Source of the DNA: Desulfovibrio desulfuricans
GTDB lineage: Bacteria > Desulfobacterota > Desulfovibrionia > Desulfovibrionales > Desulfovibrionaceae
Reading direction: 5' to 3'
Length of the DNA stretch: 64,000 nt
Assembly: GCF_004801255.1 (NCBI RefSeq)
Contig: NZ_CP036295.1
Coordinates: forward strand, 1,438,001-1,502,000
Part shown: in pieces, positions 33,999 through 43,003 of the stretch
How positions within the stretch are numbered: position 1 is the stretch's first letter
Layout: each line of letters opens with the position of its first letter
Made by a program: the position numbers and the translations under genes
The notes under the pieces: generated by a model
Told to the model about the DNA's origin: nothing
Seen by the model: only the letters and a program-made list of their open reading frames with translations
Database searches by the model: none

Positions 33999-35393
33999 AT
34001 GAAAAACAATACACAAGAATTAAAAAGAGCCTTGAAAAACAGGCATGTACAGCTCATTGCCTTGGGCGGGGCCATTGGTACGGGGCTTTTCCTCGGCTCG
34101 GCGGGCACCATCCAGATGGCTGGCCCGGCTGTTTTGCTGAGCTATTCCCTGGGCGGTTTTATCGCCTTTATGATCATGCGCCAGCTTGGCGAAATGATGG
34201 CTCAGGAGCCTGTTGCCGGGTCGTTCAGCAACCTTGCCCATAAATACTGGGGCGATTTTCCCGGTTTGCTGTCCGGCTGGAACTACTGGATACTCTACGT
34301 GCTTGTGGGCATGTCCGAGCTGTCGGCTGTGGCGGTGTATGTGCAGTACTGGTTTCCCACTATTCAGCCCTGGCAGACGACGGCATTTTTCTTCTTGCTG
34401 ATTACGGGCGTCAATCTTTGTCATGTGAGCCTGTTTGGCGAGATGGAATTCTGGTTTGCCTCCATCAAGATTGTGGCCATTGTGTCCATGATTCTTCTGG
34501 GCACTTTTTTGCTGTTCAGCGGTCAGGCCGGGCCGGATGCCGCCGTCAGCAATCTGTGGGCGCACGGCGGCTTTTTGCCCCACGGCTGGGAGGGCGTGTT
34601 TACGGCGCTTGCGGTCGTGGCCTTTTCGTTTGGCGGGCTTGAGCTTGTGGGCATCGCCGCAGCGGAGACCGACAACCCGCGCGTGACCATCCCCAAGGCT
34701 ATAAACCAGATCATCTACCGTATTCTTATTTTTTACATCGGCGCGCTGCTCGTGCTGCTGACCCTGCATCCCTGGAGCCAGCTTGGCGCGCCTGTGGACA
34801 AGAGCCACTGGGCCCAGGCCATGGTGGCCAGCCCCTTTGTGCAGATTTTTGACCTTATCGGCATCCCCTCCGCCGCGCATGTGCTCAACTTTGTGGTGCT
34901 TACAGCGGCGCTTTCGGTTTACAACGGCTGCGTTTACTGCAACAGCCGCATGCTCTACGGCCTTGCGCTTCAGGGCAACGCCCCCAAGGCTCTGGGCACT
35001 GTCAGCGCGCGCGGCGTACCGGTGTACGCGCTGCTGATTTCGTCGCTGGCCACGCTGATCTGCGTGCTCATCAACTACGCCATGCCCGGCAAGGCTCTGG
35101 GCCTGCTCATGTCGCTTGTGGTGGCCGCGCTGGTCATCAACTGGGCCATGATCAGCCTGACCCACCTCAAGTTTCGCGCGGCCATGGTGCGCGCGGGGGA
35201 ACTAATCTACTTCAAGGCGTTTTGGTATCCCTTTACCAACTACCTTTGCCTCCTGGTCATGGCCATGGTGCTGATCGTGCTTGTGATGATCGGCGAAGGG
35301 TTGTCGGTGATGCTGGCGCCTATCTGGATTGCCTTTGTCTGGGTGGGCTACAAGCTGAAAAAGCAGTCCAAGCACCTGCCGCCCAGCGCATAG
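33999..35393 (+). CDS. Amino-acid permease of the APC superfamily (AroP/PheP/ProY type)
   Basis: The 464-residue inner-membrane protein has about 12 membrane segments. It opens with LKNRHVQLIALGGAIGTGLFLGSA, the amino-acid/H+ symporter signature with the unwound GAIGTGLF helix, followed by GPAVLLSYSLGG, FIAFMIMRQLGEM and the EPVAGSF motif of the AAT family. It most resembles enterobacterial aromatic or neutral amino-acid permeases. The substrate cannot be fixed by eye. It stands alone between a leader of unknown content and a perfect downstream hairpin. Confidence 0.9.
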   Translation: MKNNTQELKRALKNRHVQLIALGGAIGTGLFLGSAGTIQMAGPAVLLSYSLGGFIAFMIMRQLGEMMAQEPVAGSFSNLAHKYWGDFPGLLSGWNYWILYVLVGMSELSAVAVYVQYWFPTIQPWQTTAFFFLLITGVNLCHVSLFGEMEFWFASIKIVAIVSMILLGTFLLFSGQAGPDAAVSNLWAHGGFLPHGWEGVFTALAVVAFSFGGLELVGIAAAETDNPRVTIPKAINQIIYRILIFYIGALLVLLTLHPWSQLGAPVDKSHWAQAMVASPFVQIFDLIGIPSAAHVLNFVVLTAALSVYNGCVYCNSRMLYGLALQGNAPKALGTVSARGVPVYALLISSLATLICVLINYAMPGKALGLLMSLVVAALVINWAMISLTHLKFRAAMVRAGELIYFKAFWYPFTNYLCLLVMAMVLIVLVMIGEGLSVMLAPIWIAFVWVGYKLKKQSKHLPPSA

Positions 35394-35429
35394 CGGCTTT
35401 GCCGCAAGCTTCAGCTCTTTTATCCGGTT

Positions 35430-35477
35430 CAGGCCCGTTTGCCCGCATGTTTAACTGCATGCGGGCAAACGGGCCTG
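35430..35477 (+). terminator. Perfect 20-bp hairpin after the permease gene
   Basis: Arms 35430-35449 and 35458-35477 are exact inverted complements with an 8-nt loop, 37 bases past the stop codon. No U tract follows. It has the same design as the hairpin after fhs. Confidence 0.6.
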
Positions 35478-35950
35478 ACTGTTTGGGGGACGCGCAGGCT
35501 GCCAGCAACTTGCGCGCTGCCTGGCTTGGTCACCCCAGGACATGCAGACTAGCATTGTCTGTCCTCGGCACGCCCTTGCCATCGGATCTCCCGGCTTGAC
35601 CGTCAGCGTCGTGGTTGAGCACGGTTTGGAATAATTCTTTTACGCACAAGCGGCGCTGTTGGCATCAGCAACAAAATGGCTGACAGCCCGTGACGGGTTG
35701 TGGGCAGCGATGCCCAGAGCGAACTCCTGCGCGTAAAGCCGATCTGCGCGGGCGTGACGAAATTTCAGGCCGCAGTTGCGGCGCGGGGGCAGGGAGAGGA
35801 CGTGCTCAGGCAGCGATTGGTCAGGCAAAGATGAAAGGCGCAGATTTCACAAGTAAGGTGGACAAGTTACGGTAGTCTGGACTTGTTTTAGACGAGCGGC
35901 TATTGTCTTGGAACAGGTGAACGGCCATGGAAAAACGCAAAAAGACAATA

Positions 35951-35980
35951 AAAAAAGGTTCGCGGCTGAACCGCGAACCT
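35951..35980 (-). terminator. Rho-independent terminator of tRNA-Lys
   Basis: On the minus strand an 11-bp stem with a 4-nt loop (arms about 35956-35965 and 35970-35980) is followed by six U residues, directly after the tRNA 3' end. Confidence 0.9.
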
Positions 35981-35988
35981 GAATTTTC

Positions 35989-36064
<76 letters not shown>

Positions 36065-36147
36065 GCATTGCGTGAAGAGGTGTTTACGCTCAAGCGCCCC
36101 TGCCTGTCAAGCAATTTGAAAAAAATCAGCAAAAAAGAGATATCGCT

Positions 36148-38079
36148 TTGAAATATGACAAGTTGGTTGCAACGGCAATCGTCTTTGCCGACCTGCGCTG
36201 GCGTGTGCTGCGCGCAAGCCTGGTCGCGCTGATTGCCGCCCTGTTTATGTGCACCGGAGCGCGTGCGGAAAACCTGCACCCGCAGCTTGAAACAGCCCGC
36301 GACGGGCAGAATGTGATTGCGGCCCTGCACATTGCGATTCCCGCCGAGTTTCATGCCTACGGGCATGAACCAGGCGAGGCAGGCAGGCCTACCACTGTGG
36401 ACCTGCTTTTGGAGGGCAGGCGCGTACTCCCTGTGTTTTACCCGGACGGGGCGGTGCAGCGGGATTATTACGACCCCTCGGCCACGGTAAACGTGTACGA
36501 AGGCGATGTGACCTTTTTTATCCCTCTGCCAGACAATGCGGCGGGCAAGCCCTTTACGGCCGAGCTGAGCATGCTTTTGTGCTCAAACCGCAAGTGCGTG
36601 CCGGTCAACGAAGAGGCGTCAGGCGTGATACCCGCCCCAGCCGGCACTGTAGGCGACATGCCCTGGGGGGCCCAGTGGCAGGCGCTGCGGCATAAACCCC
36701 CGGTTGATGCCGCAGCCGCGCAGAACGGCGACCCGCAGGACGAGCCAGGCAGCGACGATGCGGCCTCCGAGGCATGGGCTAAAGAAACGCAGACCTCCGA
36801 AGGGGCATGGGCAGATGAGAGCGCCCAAAAACTGCCGCCGCCCGACGGGTTTGACGTGCGCCTTACGCCGCGCTTTTTGGACGACTCCCTTGAAATTTCC
36901 GGCTTGGGCAAAGCCCTGCTGTTTGGCATCATTGCCGGGTTGCTGCTCAATGCCATGCCCTGCGTGCTGCCGGTGCTCACCTTCAAGGTCAGCGGCCTGC
37001 TGCTGGTGGGCGGGCGCGACGCCGCCGGGCTCAGGCGCTTCAGACAGCACAATTTGTGCTTTGCAGCGGGGGTGATGACGCTTTTCAGTGTTCTTGCCCT
37101 TGTGCTGGGGCTGGCCGACCTCATGTGGGGGCAGCTATACCAAAACCAGGCAGTGCTCATGGTAATGCTGCTGGTGGTCTTCCTTATGGGGTTGTCCACG
37201 CTTGGGGTGTTCAGCCTGCCGGTCATTGACCTCAAAACCGGGGCGAGCAGCAAAAATCCCTGTCTGCAGGCCTATTTTACCGGCCTTGTATCGACTTTTC
37301 TGGCCACTCCTTGCAGCGGCCCCCTGCTGGGCGGGGTGCTGGGCTGGGCTTTTACTCAGCCGCTGATCATTGTCATTGTGGTCTTTTGGGCTGTGGGGCT
37401 GGGCATGGCCCTTCCGTACATACTGTTTTGCCTTTGGCCCGACCTTGCGCGCATTCTGCCCAAGCCAGGCGCCTGGATGCACGTCTTTGAGCGCATTGTG
37501 GGCTTTATGCTTATGGGGACGGCTCTGTATCTGCTCTCTGTGCTGCCGGTCGAGCGGCACATGCAGGTGCTGACCGTGCTGCTGGTGCTCTCGCTGTGCG
37601 CCTGGCTGTGGGGCCAGTATTGCGGCATAACCGCGCCCCCGCTGCGGCGCAGGGTCATGAGCGTTTTGGGCGTGTGCCTTCTGGTGGCATCCGTTTTTTG
37701 GGTGCTGCGTCCGGTTGCGCCCCTGCCCCAGTGGCGTCAGTTTACGCCGGAGGCCTTTGAGGCCAACTTGGGCAAAAAGCCCATGCTGCTTGAATTTACT
37801 GCCAACTGGTGCCCCAACTGCAAATTTATGGAAGCCACCGTGCTGACAGATGAGCGCATGCGCAAACTGCAGGCACGCTATGGTATGGAACTGGTGCGCG
37901 TTGACCTTACCAATGCCAATGCATACGCAGTGCGTCTGCTCGATGCCCTGGGCAGCAAAAGCATCCCTCTCACAGCGCTTTTTTCCGCAGGTGAAGACGC
38001 CAACCAACCGCTCGTGTTGCGTGATGTGTACAGCGTCCGCACACTGGAGCAGGCCCTGAGCGAAGCGTATGAAAAATAA
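36148..38079 (+). CDS. dsbD: Thiol:disulfide interchange protein DsbD
   Basis: DsbD carries electrons from cytoplasmic thioredoxin to periplasmic thiol proteins. The 643-residue protein has a signal sequence (ending about 40), a periplasmic alpha domain (about 41-190, with CSNRKC), a polar Glu/Asp/Ala-rich spacer, eight or so membrane segments (about 250-530) holding the redox cysteines in NAMPC (Cys272) and ATPCSG (Cys389), and a C-terminal thioredoxin domain with WCPNC (Cys555, Cys558). All six redox cysteines are present. The start is a TTG at 36148 with AAGAGA upstream; another nearby start is possible. It could reduce the TlpA-like protein encoded at 31413. Confidence 0.93.
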   Translation: MKYDKLVATAIVFADLRWRVLRASLVALIAALFMCTGARAENLHPQLETARDGQNVIAALHIAIPAEFHAYGHEPGEAGRPTTVDLLLEGRRVLPVFYPDGAVQRDYYDPSATVNVYEGDVTFFIPLPDNAAGKPFTAELSMLLCSNRKCVPVNEEASGVIPAPAGTVGDMPWGAQWQALRHKPPVDAAAAQNGDPQDEPGSDDAASEAWAKETQTSEGAWADESAQKLPPPDGFDVRLTPRFLDDSLEISGLGKALLFGIIAGLLLNAMPCVLPVLTFKVSGLLLVGGRDAAGLRRFRQHNLCFAAGVMTLFSVLALVLGLADLMWGQLYQNQAVLMVMLLVVFLMGLSTLGVFSLPVIDLKTGASSKNPCLQAYFTGLVSTFLATPCSGPLLGGVLGWAFTQPLIIVIVVFWAVGLGMALPYILFCLWPDLARILPKPGAWMHVFERIVGFMLMGTALYLLSVLPVERHMQVLTVLLVLSLCAWLWGQYCGITAPPLRRRVMSVLGVCLLVASVFWVLRPVAPLPQWRQFTPEAFEANLGKKPMLLEFTANWCPNCKFMEATVLTDERMRKLQARYGMELVRVDLTNANAYAVRLLDALGSKSIPLTALFSAGEDANQPLVLRDVYSVRTLEQALSEAYEK

Positions 38080-38101
38080 TGCTCTTTTTTGCGGTATGCC
38101 C

Positions 38102-38128
38102 TATGGTTCTTTACTGCACTGCCGATAT
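38102..38128 (+). promoter_or_regulatory. Putative sigma-28 (FliA) promoter of cheW
   Basis: GCCGATAT at 38121-38128 matches seven of eight bases of the FliA -10 element. Exactly 15 bases upstream is TATG (38102-38105), a weak match to TAAA. It would give a leader of about 110 nt before cheW. Confidence 0.45.
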
Positions 38129-38247
38129 TGTCTAATGTGTGACCATACAGCAGTGCTTGAGAAGCAAATGAGAGTTTTGACCCTGCGGCGATACCCCGTT
38201 TGATTTTTGGCGCACGACTGCGGCCTACTTGCGACAAGGGAGCAGAC

Positions 38248-38724
38248 ATGGATCTGAGTCAGAAAAAACAGGAAGACGAACTTCTGCAACTGGTGACGTT
38301 CAGCATCGGTGAAGAAGAGTTCGGGGTGAATATCCTGAAGGTTCAGGAAATTATCCGCACCATGGAAATTACCAAGGTGCCCCGCGCTCCGGAATTTGTG
38401 GAAGGCGTCATCAATCTGCGCGGCAAGGTGATCCCGATCATTGATCTGCGTCGGCGCTTTGGTCTTGCCCCCAAGGGGCACGACAAAAACACGCGGATTA
38501 TTGTCATTGAAATCAACAATATTATCGTGGGCTTTGTTGTGGATGCCGTTTCCGAGGTGCTGCGCATACCCGCGAGCACGGTCGAACCGCCGCCGCCAGT
38601 CGTGGCCGGGGTGGACTCGGACTACATCAGCGGCGTGGGCAAGTTGCAGGATCGCCTGCTTATCATGCTTGACCTTGATAAGCTGCTTTCTGGCGACGAC
38701 ATGGAGCTGTTGACGACCGTCTAG
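38248..38724 (+). CDS. cheW: Chemotaxis adaptor protein CheW
   Basis: CheW links chemoreceptors to the CheA kinase. The 158-residue protein is a single CheW domain: LVTFSIGEEEFGVNILKVQEI, VPRAPEFVEGVINLRGKVIPIIDLR and the C-terminal ISGVGKLQDRLLIMLDLDKLL. The ATG at 38248 has AAGGGA upstream. No other che gene is nearby; the hemerythrin chemoreceptor at 49503 and the flagellin at 44306 are in the same window. Confidence 0.95.
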   Translation: MDLSQKKQEDELLQLVTFSIGEEEFGVNILKVQEIIRTMEITKVPRAPEFVEGVINLRGKVIPIIDLRRRFGLAPKGHDKNTRIIVIEINNIIVGFVVDAVSEVLRIPASTVEPPPPVVAGVDSDYISGVGKLQDRLLIMLDLDKLLSGDDMELLTTV

Positions 38725-39299
38725 TCAGCAGTGCCTGCCTTGGCTTTGTCTGACCTGCTGCTTGATACGCAATGGCCAATGCCGGCATCGGGTATCTCTG
38801 ATGTCGCGCGCAGAGCGCCGTTGCGGCAGCTTGAGCAGCAGGCGCGTCGCAAGACGGCTTGACAAGCAGACAGCTGAAGATGCCGTAAGATGCCAAAGGG
38901 TATTTACCAGACAGGCCGGGCTTTTGCCCGGCCTGTCTGCGTTTGAATCATGGCATGTCTTAAAAAGCCTGAATGCCCCCGGACAAGGTACGGTGAGCTG
39001 GAATACCAATGCAGTGTGCGCCGCTATCTGCTGGCAAACGCGTGCCAATGCGGATCTGACGGGCAGTATCGTCGGTCAGGACAGGGCAAGCGGCGCTGCC
39101 GCAGAGCTGGTATGAAGGCAGCACCGGGCGCCCGCCCGTCATGCTGGTTTTGGGCGCGCTACAGCTGCAGGGTAACGATTACGGCGGCAGCTGGGCATTT
39201 GCGGTACTGCAAAATATAAAAACAGGCGCGGCTTGTTGGCCACCTGGCCGTGCCGACTGCGCGCAAGCACATTTACGGCGAGCGGCCTTCAGGCATTGT
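38725..39299. other. Gap after cheW
   Basis: This 575-base stretch contains the stem-loop at 38909-38938. The rest has short open frames, one cysteine-rich near 38950-39219, but none with a ribosome-binding site or known motif. It may hold gene relics. Confidence 0.4.
38909..38938 (+). terminator. 13-bp GC-rich hairpin downstream of cheW
   Basis: Arms 38909-38921 and 38926-38938 are perfectly complementary with a TTTT loop. It is 185 bases past the cheW stop and has no strong U tract, so its role as the cheW terminator is tentative. Confidence 0.5.
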
Positions 39300-39530
39300 C
39301 TATTTGTCCAGCGGGGCTTGCCGCACGCGGCGGCTGGAGCGCAAAAAAAGCTCTTCGACAATGGCCTTTTCATAATCCGGGGCAAGGGTCAGGTCTGCAT
39401 GCAGGGCGCTGCAAAGCAGGCTCTCGAGCTGTTGGGTTTCTTCCCAGATTTCGAGCAGTTCATCGTCTGCCATGGTTTTGACACGTTCCGCAAAAGGCTG
39501 TTCGTCTATAAAGGGAATACAGGAACCCAT
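39300..39530 (-). CDS. Small hypothetical protein (76 aa)
   Basis: I do not recognise this acidic, probably helical 76-residue protein (ADDELLEIWEETQQLESLLC in the middle; basic end SSRRVRQ). GGAG lies before its ATG and it starts nine bases after the stop of the SGNH hydrolase gene, so it is likely the last gene of that operon. No membrane segment or metal motif beyond two isolated cysteines is seen. Confidence 0.6.
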   Translation of the reverse strand: MGSCIPFIDEQPFAERVKTMADDELLEIWEETQQLESLLCSALHADLTLAPDYEKAIVEELFLRSSRRVRQAPLDK

Positions 39531-39539
39531 TGTGTTCTC

Positions 39540-40157
39540 CTACGCTGTCCGCATAAAGGCACTTACGCATTGCTGCGCTAAAAGTATTTGCGCCATCAGG
39601 GCGCATCCCTGCGAACCAGGGTGCAGCCCGTCACTCAGGTCATTTGTATAGTCGGGGTTGTTTGCCAGCAGGGTATACACCTGGGCAAACGGTATGCCGC
39701 GCCTCTGGCATATGCGCCGCTGCAGGTCGACCAGCAGCGCAATGCGCGTGTTTGCCCGCGTTTCCGTCACTGGCGGCGGGCTGATAGCCAGAGTTGGCGC
39801 GACACTAGCCGCCTGGGCCAGCAGATTGTCAAACTGGTCGGCAATCCGCGTTGGGTCGGCAGCCACGCCACCTCCTGGGGCGGCCATGTCCACCACGCCA
39901 GTGCAAAACACAAGGCGCGGCTCCATGCCGGGTATAAGCCTGCTTTCCAGCTCAGACCGCCAGCGGGCGGCAATGGTCGCCGTACTGTGCCGCCGTGCGC
40001 CCAAGTTGTAAAACGTGGCGCGTGGTATGGAGCACAGGCCTGCCTCGTTCGCCAGCACGGCAAGCCTGCTGGCCCAGCCGCCGGGCATGAGCTGGTCGTT
40101 GACGCCCTGCGTCAGCGAATCTCCAAAAAAGAACCAGGCGGGTGTGGCATGCGGCAT
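39540..40157 (-). CDS. SGNH/GDSL-family hydrolase
   Basis: The 205-residue protein has the SGNH blocks in order: FFGDSLTQG with the nucleophile Ser (about 14), a Gly block (NLGARRHST), and DGLHPGSQG with the catalytic Asp and His near the C terminus. The Asn block is less clear. It has no signal peptide and is probably a cytoplasmic esterase or lipase; the substrate is unknown. It starts three bases after the radical-SAM gene stop. Confidence 0.85.
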   Translation of the reverse strand: MPHATPAWFFFGDSLTQGVNDQLMPGGWASRLAVLANEAGLCSIPRATFYNLGARRHSTATIAARWRSELESRLIPGMEPRLVFCTGVVDMAAPGGGVAADPTRIADQFDNLLAQAASVAPTLAISPPPVTETRANTRIALLVDLQRRICQRRGIPFAQVYTLLANNPDYTNDLSDGLHPGSQGCALMAQILLAQQCVSAFMRTA

Positions 40158-40160
40158 TGT

Positions 40161-42836
40161 TTACTCTGGATAGCTCTGGCCGTCTGCAAAAATCTGCGCT
40201 GTTTTGAGCAGGCCTATGCGTTGGCGCAGTGTTTCCGGCGTTCCCAATGTTTCAAGCACTGCCATGCAAAATACCAGCGGAGAGAGATAACCGTTACCCC
40301 AGTCCGCCACAAATGTCACGGCTTCAACAGCTCCCGTCTCGCTGTGCCGTGGCGACCAGCTGCGCAGCATCAGGCGTATGTCGGCAGTGCGCGGTCCCTT
40401 TTTGGTGTCGCGGGTGAACATGCGTTCCGGCAGTTCTGCAAAATCGGCAAAGCAGCGGGCTGCTGCGGCGGTTTCATCCTCTGTGGGCATGCGCAGGGTA
40501 AAGGCCTCGGCAACGGCCTGCTCGGTGCGGCGGCTTTTTTCGACCGGCTCCACCCGCATCACGTTCATGCCGGGGGGCAGCAGGGGCCTGAGGCGATCGG
40601 CCACTTCCTGCGGGGGCAAGGCCTTGTGCAGGGTAAGCGCAAACCATTCGGCCTGACTTTCTACCCCGACCGGCAGCGCGCGGCCAAACGAAAGCAGCGG
40701 CATGGGGTGAAAGCCCTGCGAAAATGCCAACGGCATGGCGGCGCGGCGCAACGCGCGGTCAAGTACCGCCTGCAATTCAAGCTGGCTCAGATAGGCGCTG
40801 CCCTGGGCCTTGCTGTGCCATACGCGGTACTGCGCCGCCTTGACGGTCAGCTCTGCCGTAATTTTGGGCGGGCGGCTGGTCTGGGGGCGGCACACGAGGC
40901 GGCCGTCAGCATCAAGCGTAGGCGCGTGAGCCGTCTGGTCGCGTTGCGGCAAGATAAGCCTGTTGCGGTGCAGGGGCTGGTCGGGGCCGTCATTTGCCGT
41001 GGGGGCGGAGGCGTGCTGCATGCGCGAGGGCGAGGCCTTGGTATCGCACGCGCCGCACTGGCGGCATGCGCCGTAGCGGCAGTCGTCGGTAATTTTTTCC
41101 GCCAGCGCCCGCTCTCGCTCGCGCAGCAAAAATTCTTCCGAGATGCCCGCTTCAAGGTGGCTCCAGGGCAGCGCAGCGCCCGGTTCGCGAGGGCCGGTGC
41201 AAGCGTCGGCGCTGATGCCGCATTCGTCGAGCGCTTCAAGCCAGGGCGGCAGCGAAAAATGCTCCATCCAGCTCGTAAACACCGCGCCCTTGCGGTAGGC
41301 CTTTTCCACCACGTCGGCCATACGGCGGTCAGCGCGGGACAGTATGCCCTCAAGGTGGCTCATGGCCGGTTCGTGCCAGCGCAGCTTGAGGAACTTTTGC
41401 CCTTTGAACTGCTGGCGCACAAGGTTGACGCGCCGCTGGATTTCATCCTGTCCGATCTGCGCAACCCACTGAAAGGGTGTAAAGGGCTTGGGCACAAAGG
41501 GAGAAAGGGCAGCGGTAACCTGCAGGCGGGGGCCGCCGCGTCCGGCGGCGTCGCGCACCTTTCGGCAGATGTCGGCAATGGCTATAAGGTCTGCGTCCGT
41601 CTCGGTGGGCAGCCCTATCATAAAATAGAGTTTTACCAGCCGCCAGCCGTGCTCGAGCAGTTTTTGGGCGTGCAGCAGCAGGCCCTCTTCGGTGACGCCC
41701 TTGTTGATAACATCGCGCAGACGCTGGCTGCCTGCCTCGGGGGCCAGTGTAACGCCCGTGCGGCGCAGGTCGGCCATGCGCTCGATGATTTCGTCGTCAA
41801 TGGAGCCTACGCGCAGCGAGGGCAGCGAAAGGCTGATCTGCTCGCGGGCGCAGCGGTCGAGCACGCCGAAACTCAGAGTTTTGAGCGCCGAAAAATCACC
41901 AGTGCTCAGCGAAAGGAAGGAAATTTCGTCAAACCCCGTTTCGTTGAGGCATTTGCTCAGCAGCTCGTTGATATCCTCAAGCGAGCGCTCGCGCGCCGGG
42001 CGGTAAACCATGCCCGCATGGCAAAAACGGCAGCCGCGCGTGCAGCCTCGGGCAATCTCGAGCGAAAGCCGGTTGTGCACCGCACCGACGGGCACAACCT
42101 GCCGGGTAGGGTAGGCGGCGTTGTTGAGGTCGGCCACAATACGGCGGGAGGGGCGCTGATAGTCGTCGCGCAGCGGCTTGAGCGGAAAAACCGGCTCGCC
42201 CCAGGCGGTTGTTTCCTGCTTGAAAAGCGAGGGCACGTACACGCCGGGAATAGTGCGCGACTGCAGCAGCATTTCGCTGCGGGTCCAGCCCTGGTCAAGG
42301 GCTGTCTCGAGCATGCGCAGCACGTCGGGCAGGCTTTCCTCGCCGTCGCCAAGCACCATGATGTCTATGAAGGGCGTCAGCGGTTCAGCGCTCAGCAGCG
42401 CGCCGCCGCCCGCGATGACCAGCGGGCATTCGGTCAGGCTTTGCGGCCTGTCTTCCATACGCAGGGGGATGCCCGCCAGATCGAGCATGTAGAGCACATT
42501 TGTGTAGCAAAGCTCGTGCGTGATGGAAAAGCTCAGGCAATGCATGCTGGCAAGGGGCGTGTCAGATTCCAGGGTGGCCAGCGGGGTGTTGTGGGCGCGC
42601 AGTATCTCGGCGGCCTCTTTTTCGGGCGCCATGACGCGTTCGGCCCACCAGTGAGGCACGCTGTTGACGATATTATACAGAATTTTTTGCCCAAGGTAGG
42701 ACATGCCCACATCATAGGTATCAGGAAAGGCCAGAGCCACGCGCAGGCGCACATCCTCGAGGTTTTTACGGCAGGCGTTGTCCTCAATGCCCGCATAACG
42801 GCTTGGTTTGGGCAGTAGGGGCAGCAGGTGGCGCAT
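40161..42836 (-). CDS. Radical-SAM protein of the TIGR03960 type fused to a DUF2344 (TIGR03936) domain
   Basis: The 891-residue protein starts with a B12-binding-like region (about 1-200; FPDTYDVGMSYLGQKILY, VLGDGEESLPD), followed by a radical-SAM core with cluster cysteines in RGCTRGCRFCHAG (about 260) and a long C-terminal part. Before residue 600 there is a second cysteine cluster (CRYGACRQCGACD) and then a DUF2344-like domain (about 665-890; YRVWHSKAQGSAYLSQLELQ, MPLAFSQGFHPMP). In other bacteria these are two neighbouring genes; here they are one. The function is unknown, though the family is often near RNA-processing genes, and rnc is close by. The ATG at 42836 fits the family start. 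Confidence 0.85.
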   Translation of the reverse strand: MRHLLPLLPKPSRYAGIEDNACRKNLEDVRLRVALAFPDTYDVGMSYLGQKILYNIVNSVPHWWAERVMAPEKEAAEILRAHNTPLATLESDTPLASMHCLSFSITHELCYTNVLYMLDLAGIPLRMEDRPQSLTECPLVIAGGGALLSAEPLTPFIDIMVLGDGEESLPDVLRMLETALDQGWTRSEMLLQSRTIPGVYVPSLFKQETTAWGEPVFPLKPLRDDYQRPSRRIVADLNNAAYPTRQVVPVGAVHNRLSLEIARGCTRGCRFCHAGMVYRPARERSLEDINELLSKCLNETGFDEISFLSLSTGDFSALKTLSFGVLDRCAREQISLSLPSLRVGSIDDEIIERMADLRRTGVTLAPEAGSQRLRDVINKGVTEEGLLLHAQKLLEHGWRLVKLYFMIGLPTETDADLIAIADICRKVRDAAGRGGPRLQVTAALSPFVPKPFTPFQWVAQIGQDEIQRRVNLVRQQFKGQKFLKLRWHEPAMSHLEGILSRADRRMADVVEKAYRKGAVFTSWMEHFSLPPWLEALDECGISADACTGPREPGAALPWSHLEAGISEEFLLRERERALAEKITDDCRYGACRQCGACDTKASPSRMQHASAPTANDGPDQPLHRNRLILPQRDQTAHAPTLDADGRLVCRPQTSRPPKITAELTVKAAQYRVWHSKAQGSAYLSQLELQAVLDRALRRAAMPLAFSQGFHPMPLLSFGRALPVGVESQAEWFALTLHKALPPQEVADRLRPLLPPGMNVMRVEPVEKSRRTEQAVAEAFTLRMPTEDETAAAARCFADFAELPERMFTRDTKKGPRTADIRLMLRSWSPRHSETGAVEAVTFVADWGNGYLSPLVFCMAVLETLGTPETLRQRIGLLKTAQIFADGQSYPE

Positions 42837-42874
42837 GTCTATCCTTGTGTGGGTTGGAGAAAAGGCGAGGGGTG

Positions 42875-42903
42875 CAAAAAGGGCGGCGTTTAGCGCCGCC
42901 CCC
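42875..42903 (-). terminator. Rho-independent terminator after the Sm-like gene
   Basis: On the minus strand an 8-bp GC stem with a 4-nt loop (about 42881-42901) is followed by six U residues, downstream of the gene at 43004 and just before the radical-SAM gene start. Confidence 0.85.
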
Positions 42904-43003
42904 TGAAGAAGCAGAAAAGCCGAAATGTCAAATGACTTACCCGGCAAATCCGTCCGGCAGGCAGCCGGGCGGAGGTGGCGGGTACGCGGAGGCTTTTCAG
43001 AAG

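Larger units (their letters stand above)
35394..35988. other. Long gap between the permease gene and tRNA-Lys
   Basis: Besides the hairpin at 35430-35477 and the tRNA terminator at 35951-35980, I see no convincing gene. A 62-codon minus-strand frame at 35640-35828 lacks a clear ribosome-binding site and recognisable similarity; it may be a gene relic. Confidence 0.4.

Noticed and set aside
35640-35828. A 62-codon minus-strand gene
   Set aside because: No ribosome-binding site, no recognisable family, and an unclear relation to neighbours.
38950-39219. A cysteine-rich 89-codon frame after cheW
   Set aside because: The cysteine spacing fits no known zinc or iron-sulfur motif and no ribosome-binding site precedes it.
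39588-42818. A 1076-codon open frame on the plus strand
   Set aside because: It lies antisense to the radical-SAM gene in GC-rich DNA, is rich in Arg/Gly/His/Ala without motifs, and has no ribosome-binding site; it is a shadow.
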